Assembly: GCF_006476045.1 (NCBI RefSeq)
Contig: NZ_SRZY01000027.1
Coordinates: 186,001-250,000, forward strand
Length of the DNA stretch: 64,000 bases
Source: Sphingobacterium lumbrici
Lineage (GTDB): Bacteria; Bacteroidota; Bacteroidia; Sphingobacteriales; Sphingobacteriaceae
Direction: 5' to 3'
Below, piece after piece: positions 36,066-44,756 of this stretch (positions are counted from its first letter, which is position 1; each line of letters begins with the position of its first letter). The notes under the pieces were generated by a model that had not been told where the DNA came from, did not search any database, and saw only the letters and a list, made by a program, of their open reading frames with translations. The translations under genes were made by a program, and so were the position numbers.

Positions 36066-37091
36066 TTATTCTTCAGTTATTAAAATATACAGGAACACCG
36101 GTGTTCCCAATAGCGCCGTAATCACACCTATCGGCAATTCAATCGGTGCGACCAGCACACGGGATATGATATCGGCCATCGTGAGTATTAAAGCTCCAAA
36201 AACTGCCGAAGCAACCAATACGTAACGGTGCTCTACCCCACCCAATAAACGTACCGTATGCGGCACGAGCAATCCAACAAAACCGATGATACCCGATACT
36301 GCTACCGACGCGCCCACTGCCATCGTGGACAAGATGACCACCCATCGCTTGACCAGATCAGTGCGCATACCCAATAGATCGGCCTGGGCTTCCCCCAGGG
36401 CAAATGCATTCAGCGGTTTACTAAAAAATGGTAAAATGAGCAGCGGGATGATGATAAAAGGAAAGATCGCGATCACATTGTCCCAGGTCGCTCCGCCGAG
36501 GCTGCCCAACATCCAAAACGTAATGGTCCGTAACTGTTGTTCGTCTGCTATGTAGGTAATTAATCCGGTCAATGCACCAGCGAAAGCGTTGATCGCAATA
36601 CCTGCTAACAACATCGTAGTTACCCGTGGCCTCCCTTTCTTTTTAGAAAGCTGATACACTAAAAACGAGGTCAGTCCCGCTCCGACAAAAGCCCCAAAAG
36701 CCAATAAATAATAGCCAAGCAACTGGCTGAGTCCCACAAACAGAATGCCTTCAAAAGCAATGATCAATACGGCAAATAGGGAGGCTCCTGCTGATATCCC
36801 TATTAAGCCAGGTTCAGCCAGCGGATTGCGGAATATGCCTTGTATGGCTGCACCGGATATACCCAGCGCAGCACCGACCAATACCCCCAGAAGCACCCTG
36901 GGGAACCGCACGATATACAATACATCACTATAGGTTTCATCGACCTGTACATCGCGCAGGAGTCCGACTTTCTGTACCAGTAGTATCAATACATCCCGTA
37001 CCGGAATCGAAAACGCGCCGACTCCCAGTGCCACAATCATGGCGACTAGCAACCCTGCCGTTAATATCCAGATAATGCTATGTTGCTTCAT
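36066..37091 (-). CDS. hmuU: Haem/iron ABC transporter permease (FecCD family)
   Basis: 341 residues, about ten membrane helices. FecCD family landmarks: RFPRVLLGVLVGAALGISGAA near residue 65, NPLAEPGLIGISAG, LAGIAINAFAGA, and GIIGFVGLLVPH near the end. It forms the inner-membrane channel for the binding protein and the HmuV fusion beside it (gaps of 52 and 8 bases), so haem is the likely substrate. Confidence 0.92.
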   Translation of the reverse strand: MKQHSIIWILTAGLLVAMIVALGVGAFSIPVRDVLILLVQKVGLLRDVQVDETYSDVLYIVRFPRVLLGVLVGAALGISGAAIQGIFRNPLAEPGLIGISAGASLFAVLIIAFEGILFVGLSQLLGYYLLAFGAFVGAGLTSFLVYQLSKKKGRPRVTTMLLAGIAINAFAGALTGLITYIADEQQLRTITFWMLGSLGGATWDNVIAIFPFIIIPLLILPFFSKPLNAFALGEAQADLLGMRTDLVKRWVVILSTMAVGASVAVSGIIGFVGLLVPHTVRLLGGVEHRYVLVASAVFGALILTMADIISRVLVAPIELPIGVITALLGTPVFLYILITEE

Positions 37092-37143
37092 TTAATTTAC
37101 ATCGTGTTTAAAGTGCTGATTCGCGTATTTGCAGATTTGCTGT

Positions 37144-38007
37144 TTATTTTTCATATATCAAGCTGTTAAGTTTAATAATAGCTTCAGGAAGACGTGTGCT
37201 GAAATTAATCAATAAAGGGCCGTTCATCTGTATAATACGTTTGTGTTTACCGGCCTCGGTTGTCCGCACCCCCGGCATCTTGAGTATGGCATCCTTCCCT
37301 CCTAAGCTGCTCAGTCCAAAATCGAAAAGCAGGATGACATCGGGATTAGCTTTGACCAGGGATTCGGTAGTATACGGTTTGAAATCCGCAAATTCCTGTA
37401 CCGCATTGCGGGCCCCTGCCAGGGTTATTATTGCATCAAGGCTGCTACCTTTACCAGCTACACTCATCGTACCTGTACCCCGTGCATAAATAAACAGCAC
37501 TTTTGCTTTTTTGCCATCCGCTTTTTTGGCTACTGCATCTTTTACTGCCTGCAACTCCCGCTGTACCTTGGCGATCAGCTCTTTTCCTTTATCGTCTGCA
37601 TGTAAAGCCTGCGCAACGGCATCTATATAGCGTATGGCGCCTTTCTCTGAAAATTCCTGCTTGATCTCTACCACACGGATACCGGCGGATTTCAATTGGC
37701 TCATGATTCCCGCGGGCACATCACCTGCCGGAGCCAGAATAAGATCAGGACGATAAGCCATAAGTCCCTCCGTTGAAACCGACCTATTCTTACTTACCCG
37801 TGGTAACTGCGCTGCTTCAGCCGTCGATACACTTGTTACATCGGTAGCAACAATAGATGCCCCATACCCCATCGCATAAACGGTCTCCGTCAATGCACTG
37901 CTCAGTGTAATGATGCGTTGTGGAACTGTTGCTACAGCAGCGGACACCCACCCGACAAGAAAAAAAACAACTGTTATCCGTACCTGTATAATTCTATTTT
38001 TCAGCAT
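37144..38007 (-). CDS. hmuT: Haem ABC transporter substrate-binding protein (HmuT-like)
   Basis: 287 residues. A signal peptide ends near residue 25 (VSAAVA). The type III periplasmic-binding fold follows: PQRIITLSSALTETVYAMGY, ATDVTS, LMAYRPDLILAPAG, RVVEIKQEFS, and KVLFIYARGTGTMSVAGKG near the middle, typical of haem-binding HmuT proteins (the Tyr in the ARGTG region is the usual haem ligand). It is the first gene of the minus-strand transport operon and divergent from the TonB receptor. Confidence 0.9.
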   Translation of the reverse strand: MLKNRIIQVRITVVFFLVGWVSAAVATVPQRIITLSSALTETVYAMGYGASIVATDVTSVSTAEAAQLPRVSKNRSVSTEGLMAYRPDLILAPAGDVPAGIMSQLKSAGIRVVEIKQEFSEKGAIRYIDAVAQALHADDKGKELIAKVQRELQAVKDAVAKKADGKKAKVLFIYARGTGTMSVAGKGSSLDAIITLAGARNAVQEFADFKPYTTESLVKANPDVILLFDFGLSSLGGKDAILKMPGVRTTEAGKHKRIIQMNGPLLINFSTRLPEAIIKLNSLIYEK

Positions 38008-38322
38008 ATTATATAAATTGTTTTTACGTTGATTTTACTACCCTGACACCAGGAAGGATCTTCTCCATCTCAACCCTATTAAAGTACAAATCAATCAATA
38101 ATAAGTCTAAATAAAAATTTTAAAAATACGAATACAATGGAGTAAAACATAGAATAAACAACAACAAAACACTCAATTACAATTATTTAACAACAAAACA
38201 CCTCTGCATTAAAATGCTATAAATATCAATTTTCAGATAAGATTTATCAGATTTCATAGATATAATATCAGAAACATTCCCTTGTTTTGTAACATTATTT
38301 AGAATGATTAAAAATAAAAATA
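38008..38322. other. Divergent haem-locus spacer
   Basis: 315 bases between hmuT (minus) and the receptor gene (plus), very AT-rich. It holds the Fur-box-like palindrome at 38295-38317. A weaker partial match (minus strand TTATTTAGACTTATT at 38100-38114) faces hmuT but is poorly palindromic. Confidence 0.5.
38295..38317. promoter_or_regulatory. Fur-box-like palindrome before the haem receptor
   Basis: TTATTTAGAAT, centre G, ATTAAAAATAA: 9 of 11 arm positions pair. A second copy with 10 of 11 lies before the third HmuY-like gene (42515-42537). The shape TTTAGAATnATT resembles iron-box (Fur) sequences. Only 5 bases separate it from the GTG at 38323, so it would overlap the start region if GTG is used; the ATG at 38356 gives more room. 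Confidence 0.6.
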
Positions 38323-40701
38323 GTGAGTCAAGCTATATTTTTGGTAAAGTCAACGATGTGCATCATCGGCTTATTCTTTTTCAGTTTACCAGCCTATACC
38401 CAGGAGCTGCATCAGATCCGGGGGCGTGTGCTCGATGAGTCCGGGAATCCGGTCGTACAGGCCACGGTAATACTCCTTCCCGATCAGCACACGACAATTA
38501 CCGATAAAGATGGCAGGTTTTCTTTCGCAAAATTATATGAAGGCACCTATCAAGTACGGATCAGCTGTGTGGGCTATCATCAGATCGAACAGGATTTGCC
38601 TTTAGAAAAGTCACGCACGGTAGAATTGGTCTTGAAATCCAATGAAGCCAGCATTGCCGAAGTGTCCGTTCAGGAGCGGCAACGCAGTGTCGACAACCTC
38701 ATCAAAGCCGAAAATTCAGCTATGCCGGTCAAGGTAATTACCCGACGGGAAATCGAGCTCATGGGCAGCCGACGCTTGGACGAGGTGTTAAAGGAACAGA
38801 CCGGTATCGCCGTTGTCAATGATATTGCAGGAGGTTCACGCGCCATCGGTGTACAGGTGCAAGGCTTCAGCAGCAACTACGTCATGGTACTCATCGACGG
38901 ACAGCCTATGCTCGGCCGCAATAGCGGCAACTTTGACCTTTCGCGCATCTCCGTAACGAATATCGAACGCATCGAAGTCATTAAGGGGGCGACATCCTGC
39001 CTTTACGGAAGCGATGCCTTAGGAGGAGCTATTAATATTATTACGCGACATGGCGCCGTGGCACCTCAGGCGCACGCCTCGCTGCTCTATGGTAGTCAGA
39101 ATATTGTAGACGCTACACTAGAAGGTGAAACTCCTTTCGCTAACCAGCGTGGTTCCGTAGTCGTCTCGGGCAACTATTACCGTACAGATGGTTTCAATAC
39201 CGATCCCAGATACCTTACTGGTGAGAGCACAACAGTACCTCCCAGTCAGGATTATAGCGTTCAGGGGCGCACACGCTATCGCATCAGCAAAAACGGAACA
39301 ATCGGCCTTACCGGCCGTTATGCGGCACGTCGCTCCAAAATGATCAATGGTTGGTCTGAAGATATGACGATCAACGATAAGCAGCTGATTCAAGACGTTA
39401 ATTTATCTGGCAGTTACGACCATACCTTCAGCAACGGCCTACGCAGCATGACACGTTATTATTTTACCCGCGTTCATACAGATATACAGGCCGACTGGGT
39501 GCGGCAAGGTGTGCTGGCCAGCGCAGAAGAATTTGGGCAGCAGGTACACCGTGTCGAGCAGCAGTTTGCCTATAGCCTAATCAACAGTCTTAAGTTTACC
39601 GGAGGTTTAGGCGGAAGCATGGAAGTTATGGATGATCAGGATCTTGACGATAAGCGGTCGCTCAATACGGCCTTTGTCTTTCTGCAGACCGAATGGAAGC
39701 CCATGGATCGTATGTTGACCACATTGGGTCTGCGCTACGACTACACCAATGTATACGATGGCCGCCTCAGCCCGAGTTTCGGATTACAGTATCACATCAG
39801 CCCCACCCTCTTGGCGAAGGTTGGCGTTGGTGCCGGATTTAAGGCACCGGATTACAAAATGCGTTACCAGGTCTTTTTTAATCCGCAGGCCAATTACCTT
39901 GTCGTAGGTACCGACCGGGTCGCCGATGTAATCCATGCGATGGAAACTAGCGGGGAGCTCAGCTCGAAGAACAGCTATATGCTCAACCGCGTAGCTGGAA
40001 ATTTGCAGGCCGAAAAAAGTTTATCCAACAATATCAGCTTGGTATGGACCCCGACTCCAAAATGGCAAAATGAAGTTTCGGTCTTCTACCATCGCATCAA
40101 CAACCAGATCAACTCGGTTATTGTTGGTACGACAACCTCATTTTCGCAAATATATACTTACCGGAATCTCCCCCAAGCGGTCAACAAGGGGTTTGAAGTT
40201 TCTACTACATACCAAGCTACGCGCGATCTACAGCTTTCCGCGGGTTATCAATACCTCATCGCCAAAGATCTCAGTGTACTGGATAGCATCCTCGCCGGCC
40301 GATGGCCTTATAATCAAACCATTAATAATCCGACAACGGGCGAATCCCGGGAGCCTACCGTAAAGGATTATTGGGGTATAGAAGACCGCTCGCGCCTTAT
40401 GATTAATCTCAAAGCACTTTATACCTATCGACCTTGGGATACGAACTTTAATCTACGCGCTAATGTCCGCGGCAAATATCCGTTTCAGGAGACGACCACC
40501 AATCAGTTTATTGATGAGTTTGATGAATTTGTACCAGATAATGTCCTGCTTAACTTAACAATAGAAAAAAGCTTATGGAACAGAAAGTTAACCTTACGGT
40601 TAGTAGCGGATAATCTCCTCAACTTCACACACCGTAATATGCTTGGTCAGCCCGGCAGGGTCATACTAGGTGGGGTAAGTTATCGGTGGGTTAGAGACTA
40701 G
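38323..40701 (+). CDS. TonB-dependent haem receptor with carboxypeptidase-like N-terminal domain
   Basis: 792 residues from GTG 38323; an ATG at 38356 (MCIIGLFFF) would give a compact signal peptide ending near PAYTQ and may be the true start. A CarboxypepD-reg-like domain (IRGRVLDESGNPV) precedes the plug (VLIDGQPM, IERIEVIKGATSCLYG, GGAINIIT) and the 22-strand barrel. GFKAPDYKMRY and FNPQANYL sit where haem receptors carry FRAP and NPNL boxes, supporting haem as cargo. It is followed by three HmuY-like lipoprotein genes and opposite the hmuTUV operon. Confidence 0.9.
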   Translation: MSQAIFLVKSTMCIIGLFFFSLPAYTQELHQIRGRVLDESGNPVVQATVILLPDQHTTITDKDGRFSFAKLYEGTYQVRISCVGYHQIEQDLPLEKSRTVELVLKSNEASIAEVSVQERQRSVDNLIKAENSAMPVKVITRREIELMGSRRLDEVLKEQTGIAVVNDIAGGSRAIGVQVQGFSSNYVMVLIDGQPMLGRNSGNFDLSRISVTNIERIEVIKGATSCLYGSDALGGAINIITRHGAVAPQAHASLLYGSQNIVDATLEGETPFANQRGSVVVSGNYYRTDGFNTDPRYLTGESTTVPPSQDYSVQGRTRYRISKNGTIGLTGRYAARRSKMINGWSEDMTINDKQLIQDVNLSGSYDHTFSNGLRSMTRYYFTRVHTDIQADWVRQGVLASAEEFGQQVHRVEQQFAYSLINSLKFTGGLGGSMEVMDDQDLDDKRSLNTAFVFLQTEWKPMDRMLTTLGLRYDYTNVYDGRLSPSFGLQYHISPTLLAKVGVGAGFKAPDYKMRYQVFFNPQANYLVVGTDRVADVIHAMETSGELSSKNSYMLNRVAGNLQAEKSLSNNISLVWTPTPKWQNEVSVFYHRINNQINSVIVGTTTSFSQIYTYRNLPQAVNKGFEVSTTYQATRDLQLSAGYQYLIAKDLSVLDSILAGRWPYNQTINNPTTGESREPTVKDYWGIEDRSRLMINLKALYTYRPWDTNFNLRANVRGKYPFQETTTNQFIDEFDEFVPDNVLLNLTIEKSLWNRKLTLRLVADNLLNFTHRNMLGQPGRVILGGVSYRWVRD

Positions 40702-40727
40702 GTAGCCCTACTCCTAAAATCTAACAC

Positions 40728-40754
40728 AATACTTAATACTAATATAAAAATGAA
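40728..40754 (+). repeat. 27-bp direct repeat, copy 1, at the start of the first HmuY-like gene
   Basis: The run from AATACTTAATAC through the ATG codon and two more bases is identical at 41665-41691 before the second HmuY-like gene. It suggests tandem duplication of the gene with its leader. Confidence 0.7.
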
Positions 40755-41481
40755 AACACTACAAATAATATTAAATGAATGCCGGAGTATCTTCTTGCTG
40801 GGCAAGGTATGTTTCGGACTGCTGTTTGTACTGTCGCTTGCTTCCTGCGGTAAAGATGAAGATCCTCGGCCGGTACTGGAGGACGGAAAAAGTACCGTTA
40901 TCTACGATTTGGCAGGTGATCTGGAAGCGTCCATGGCCGAGGGTCTGGAAGGGAAGGAAAAACGCCCTTTTTATACTTTTCTTTTCCGGTTCCGCGATCA
41001 GAAGCAAATCTGGATCAAAACCAAGCAGGATTCTTTGCAATGGCTAAAAACGAAAGATTGGGATCTTGCCTTTACGGGGCCATATAATTCGGAAGTGTAT
41101 GTTAACAATGCCCAGTATCAGTTTAATCCCGGATTTGAAGGAGAAGCAGTGAACACAGCTGTTATCAAACTGGATCAATCCTACGAAGCTGTCAGCATCG
41201 CGCCTGATGATGCCGAATTTGATCAAAGCGAAGTGACCAAGATTGGCTGGGCATCTTCGGAATCATCCTCCGGTTGGTTTCGGTATAGCTTAAGCACCCA
41301 TATTATGCAGGCCTTGCCCGGCAGAACGTATGTGATCCGATTGCCCGACGGCAAATATGCCAAGCTACAGCTTATCAATGCCTATAAAGGCAATCCGCCA
41401 GCGGTAACGAATATGAATTGGCCGGCTCCCTACTATACCTTTAGATATTACGTACAACAGGATGGCAGTAAGAATCTATAG
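40750..41481 (+). CDS. HmuY-like haem-binding lipoprotein 1
   Basis: 243 residues. A lipoprotein signal ends at Cys 33 (LSLASC), so the protein is anchored to the outer membrane. HmuY-like features: the repeated KTKDWDLAFTG segment, then IGWASSESSSGWFRYS and a C-terminal RLPDGKYAKLQLINAY strand pair. His 184 (STHIMQALPGR) aligns with a His in both paralogs and is a candidate haem ligand. HmuY proteins strip haem from host or environmental carriers and pass it to the TonB receptor encoded just upstream (48-base gap). Confidence 0.85.
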   Translation: MKTLQIILNECRSIFLLGKVCFGLLFVLSLASCGKDEDPRPVLEDGKSTVIYDLAGDLEASMAEGLEGKEKRPFYTFLFRFRDQKQIWIKTKQDSLQWLKTKDWDLAFTGPYNSEVYVNNAQYQFNPGFEGEAVNTAVIKLDQSYEAVSIAPDDAEFDQSEVTKIGWASSESSSGWFRYSLSTHIMQALPGRTYVIRLPDGKYAKLQLINAYKGNPPAVTNMNWPAPYYTFRYYVQQDGSKNL

Positions 41482-41664
41482 GGATTGGTGACTAGGAGTT
41501 AGAGGGTGAAAAGGTTAGTGACTAGAGTAAAGGGGTAAAGTTGTAAAGATCAGTGCTTAAATGATTACTGCTGTGTGCTATACTATACGACTATACGACT
41601 TTACAAAAATCTTAATACTTAACACTCAATAGCTTAATAATAAACATATTGATACTTAATAATT

Positions 41665-41691
41665 AATACTTAATACTAATATAAAAATGAA
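41665..41691 (+). repeat. 27-bp direct repeat, copy 2, at the start of the second HmuY-like gene
   Basis: Identical to 40728-40754. The preceding 180 bases are low-complexity, rich in TAATACTTAA-like repeats and short TATACGACT repeats, and hold no gene. Confidence 0.7.
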
Positions 41692-42376
41692 CAAACTATT
41701 TAAAATTTCCGCACTAGCATGTGCATTGACTGTAGGATTTACTGCGTGTGACAAAGACGACAAAAATCCAGAAGAAGTAGAACAAGAGTATCAAGCCAAG
41801 GTGATGGTAAAAGATGGCGAAACAAAAGACCTGGCCAATGTCTCTACCACTGTTAACACAGAAGGTACCATTCATCGGAGCGGAGATGTGTATGCGCTAC
41901 GTAATTTCAGGCAGTTTACCATTGGTGAAAATGGAAGTGCTACGGAGACTGCCGCTACTAATTTCTACTTTGATTTTAAAGAGAATGATGGTGTAGACGC
42001 CGCCAATAGCCCATTAATTCTACCTGCTACGACAGCTGCAAAATTGATTGCCAACGCAGATAAAGGTTACACCTTATATTATATCGACAAGGCATTCGAA
42101 GAAGTCAGTCCGAATGACGATTACCTCCCTGCTGCGGAAAACACATTAGGTTTGCAATCTGCCTATGCACCAAATGTTATTGGTTGGGCAAGTTACACCG
42201 GTGGACCAAAACATCAGGTTATCCCTGTTGAAAACCGGACAATCGTTATTTTTAAAGACGGTAAAGCATTCTTTAAACTAAGAGTAAACAGTGTTTATTC
42301 CAATGGAGAACCGGAGAAAGAAGAAGCGCCTACCAACTATTTTTACTATTCCATAGACTATCAGGAATTCAAATAG
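41687..42376 (+). CDS. HmuY-like haem-binding lipoprotein 2
   Basis: 229 residues with lipobox Cys 21 (VGFTAC). It keeps the HmuY-like fold cues (NFYFDFKENDGV, IGWASYTGG, VIFKDGKAFFKLRVNSVYS), and His 176 (PKHQVIPVENR) lies at the position shared with its neighbours. It differs from the first copy over much of its length, so the duplication is old or diversifying despite the identical leader repeat. Ends in a terminator hairpin at 42390-42435. Confidence 0.82.
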   Translation: MNKLFKISALACALTVGFTACDKDDKNPEEVEQEYQAKVMVKDGETKDLANVSTTVNTEGTIHRSGDVYALRNFRQFTIGENGSATETAATNFYFDFKENDGVDAANSPLILPATTAAKLIANADKGYTLYYIDKAFEEVSPNDDYLPAAENTLGLQSAYAPNVIGWASYTGGPKHQVIPVENRTIVIFKDGKAFFKLRVNSVYSNGEPEKEEAPTNYFYYSIDYQEFK

Positions 42377-42389
42377 ATTCCACAACATC

Positions 42390-42435
42390 AGAGGCGCAGT
42401 AATAATCTTCGATACCCCTTCGGAGCTGCGCCTCT
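42390..42435 (+). terminator. Terminator after the second HmuY-like gene
   Basis: AGAGGCGCAG (42390-42399) pairs perfectly with CTGCGCCTCT (42426-42435), followed by ACTTTT. It separates the second from the third HmuY-like gene. Confidence 0.65.
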
Positions 42436-42514
42436 ACTTTTATAAAACCGAATTTCATACATCAAATATCATTTTGCATACATCAAAACATAAGAACACG
42501 CCTTACCTTTACCT

Positions 42515-42537
42515 TTATTTAGAATAATTTTAAATAA
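42515..42537. promoter_or_regulatory. Fur-box-like palindrome before the third HmuY-like gene
   Basis: TTATTTAGAAT, centre A, ATTTTAAATAA: 10 of 11 positions pair (the last is G-T). It matches the box at 38295-38317 and is 13 bases before the ATG at 42551, so the third lipoprotein has its own iron-type control. Confidence 0.6.
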
Positions 42538-42550
42538 AAATAACATAACC

Positions 42551-43354
42551 ATGAAGATTAACAAACACATTAAAAATGCGGCCCTAAAGGTAAAATATAT
42601 TCTATTTGCTCTTTTATTTGTTGCATCTGCGTCATCCTGCGACAAAGGCAGCAACCCCAAGCCTGATGATGAAGTCGTCCCGCCGGATGATACCACACCT
42701 ACGGACGAAAGCATGTTTTATAAACTGCATCGGGTAGAAAACTATCAGGGCACACAGGATAATGACGGTGTCAACGCCGCGCCTACTATTTTCTTCAGTC
42801 TCGAAACCAAAAAACCTGTGGAAGAAAAATACAAACAGACCAATCGCTGGGATCTGGCTTTTGGTGGCTTATTAAATAGTTTTGTATCCGGCAATAACGG
42901 CAGCAACTCTACTAATTCCGGATATGGAAACACGGCTAAAGGTGGTATTACAATTGTAGAAAAAGCTTTTGAAGAAGTTACGGATATACCTGCCGATGCG
43001 CAATTCAAGACCGGCGGTCAACTCATCGGCACCGATAATTACGGCGAATTTGGGGAAGGAATAGGCTGGTACCTTTATGATTTTGTCGGTGTAATTGTAC
43101 GCGACGGAGCCTACGAAAACCAGCATGTTGCCTATGCACTCGATCGCCCACTAACCTTAAAGAATGGCACTGTCGTTCCACCGCGCACCGTCATCATTCG
43201 CACAGCAAAAGGAAATTATGCCAAGATCAAATTAATATCACTTTATAAGGATCAGTTCGAGCGAGAACAATGGTCCAGATCATCCGCGAAGGTCTACTTC
43301 ACCTTTGAATATGTGCTTGTACCAGCAGGAAGCACGAAGTTTGAGGTTAAATAA
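42551..43354 (+). CDS. HmuY-like haem-binding lipoprotein 3
   Basis: 267 residues with lipobox Cys 30 (ASASSC) and an acidic, Pro-rich spacer (about 33-55). The core has RWDLAFGG, a Ser/Asn/Gly-rich loop (about 113-130), IGWYLYDF, and a C-terminal TAKGNYAKIKLISLY. His 192 (NQHVAYALDRP) aligns with the candidate ligand of the other two. Its own palindrome and the terminator before it suggest separate transcription. A second His (60, KLHRVEN) near the start of the core may also matter. Confidence 0.85.
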   Translation: MKINKHIKNAALKVKYILFALLFVASASSCDKGSNPKPDDEVVPPDDTTPTDESMFYKLHRVENYQGTQDNDGVNAAPTIFFSLETKKPVEEKYKQTNRWDLAFGGLLNSFVSGNNGSNSTNSGYGNTAKGGITIVEKAFEEVTDIPADAQFKTGGQLIGTDNYGEFGEGIGWYLYDFVGVIVRDGAYENQHVAYALDRPLTLKNGTVVPPRTVIIRTAKGNYAKIKLISLYKDQFEREQWSRSSAKVYFTFEYVLVPAGSTKFEVK

Positions 43355-43421
43355 AAGTAAACACTATATATTGAATCTGCTCGCCTTGCGCACTTACCTA
43401 CTATTTCTTATCTTTACGTAC

Positions 43422-43580
43422 ATGGAACCACAAGAAGAAATCAAAGCTACAGATCCAAAAAGCAGCAAGCTCAAGCTGTGGTTAAAGCGTGTAGGTGTCG
43501 GGGCTTTCCTTTTCTTTCTGGCCAAAGGATTGGTATGGCTGGCGGTGTTTTTCTTCTTTGCCAAAACCTGTCAGCAGTAA
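43422..43580 (+). CDS. Small membrane protein of 52 residues
   Basis: A short frame starting at ATG 43422 (MEPQEEIK) with a charged N-terminus and one or two hydrophobic segments (about 28-48, ending AKTCQQ). A TATCTTTA stretch just upstream could be a weak promoter element. It follows the HmuY-like genes closely. No family recognised; it could assist the haem system or be unrelated. Confidence 0.5.
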   Translation: MEPQEEIKATDPKSSKLKLWLKRVGVGAFLFFLAKGLVWLAVFFFFAKTCQQ

Positions 43581-43914
43581 CATCTCCCCTCCTTTTCATA
43601 ATAAAAAAAACAAAACTCTTTTATATTCAATAAATTATACATACCTTTGGATTATAATCAGGCTCTGCCGACGCTTTTCTGAGACCGTTAAGTTTACTCT
43701 TCTCCTTCAGTCTTCGCTTTTTCAGCTGCTAATTTTTGTTGTCAATATAACGTATGCAGTACCTTTTTAAACTTGGAAGCTTTCAAGTCTCATAAAAATA
43801 CAAACATCCTTTTTCTTGCTAGCAAATTGATTTATTATTATGATAAAGTCCGCTTTAGCGTAATAATGGCGACAGCCAAAAAGAAATATTTTTTTATCAA
43901 TAAACAATAATACA
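43581..43914 (+). other. Leader and promoter region of the cold-shock gene
   Basis: 334 bases without a gene. TACCTTTG at 43642-43649 fits the -7 consensus and would give a leader of about 260 bases before the cold-shock ATG. A long leader is usual for cold-shock mRNAs, which fold differently in the cold. A 16-bp near-palindrome (CTTGGAAG/CTTTCAAG) lies near 43774-43789. Confidence 0.5.
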
Positions 43915-44106
43915 ATGCAAGAAGGAACAGTAAAATTCTTTAACGTTACCAAAGGTTTCGGTTTTATTACACCAGCAAGTGGTGGTCAAGATGTTTTCGT
44001 ACATTCATCAGGTTTAATCCATGATGTACGTGAAAACGACAGCGTAACATTCGACATAGAAAATGGCAAAAAAGGCGTTAATGCAGTTAACGTACGCGTA
44101 GCATAA
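43915..44106 (+). CDS. Cold-shock domain protein
   Basis: 63-residue single CSD protein. RNP1-like KGFGFIT and RNP2-like VFVHSSG are in place. It binds single-stranded RNA as an anti-termination or translation chaperone. A short hairpin (about 44110-44137) and then a strong terminator follow. Identification is secure; which csp paralog it is cannot be said. Confidence 0.95.
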   Translation: MQEGTVKFFNVTKGFGFITPASGGQDVFVHSSGLIHDVRENDSVTFDIENGKKGVNAVNVRVA

Positions 44107-44141
44107 TTTTAGAAGGAGGATGAACAATCCTTCTTCATGTA

Positions 44142-44186
44142 AAAGGTAGCAGATAACATTCGTGTTTATCTGCTACCTTTTTTTTT
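44142..44186 (+). terminator. Strong intrinsic terminator after the cold-shock gene
   Basis: 15-bp perfect stem, AAAGGTAGCAGATAA (44142-44156) with TTATCTGCTACCTTT (44166-44180), 9-nt loop, then a run of T to 44186. Confidence 0.9.
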
Positions 44187-44406
44187 GTGGGCATATTCAG
44201 CGTCACCCTCTATACACTAACAGTGCACATGCAGAAGACGTATGCAGAAGTATTCAAGTGGAATCCGCTATTAAATATAGAATTGAACGATTATGAATTT
44301 GTTCCCTACATTAATTTAAGTTAGATTGACTGAAGGGAATTGTGGTAAAGGACAATCCTTTCATCTAGCGATATGTTTTTTAGCATAGTTTTCATACATT
44401 TACACC

Positions 44407-44646
44407 ATGAGCAACAATGATATTATGAAAAAGCTCCGCGTAGCTTTAAAATTCACTGACGACGATATTGTTGAAGTATTGGCCCTTGTCGATTTCAGAG
44501 TGACAAAAACTGAACTAGGCGCGATATTCCGCAAAGAAGACCACCCAAATTTTAAACCTTGCGGCGACCAGTTGCTCCGAAATTTCCTTAACGGACTGAT
44601 TATCTACAAGCGTGGTCCCAAAACTCGTCCTAATTCGAATATTTAA
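44407..44646 (+). CDS. DUF1456 (YehS-like) protein, single repeat
   Basis: 79 residues. The repeat unit MSNNDIMKKLRVALKFTDDD, then ELGAIFRKEDHPNFKPCGDQ and LRNFLNGLIIYKRG matches the DUF1456 repeat. E. coli YehS has two such repeats in about 156 residues, so this is a half-length form. Function unknown for the whole family. It stands alone between the cold-shock gene and the ars operon. Confidence 0.8.
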   Translation: MSNNDIMKKLRVALKFTDDDIVEVLALVDFRVTKTELGAIFRKEDHPNFKPCGDQLLRNFLNGLIIYKRGPKTRPNSNI

Positions 44647-44756
44647 ATTGATCCCGAAATATGCCTGCTTTCTCAACCATCGTTAGTGTTTGGTAAAGCA
44701 GACATTGACAAATAAGCAATTGAATAATTATATCAATAACTTGAACGAGGGAAGTT

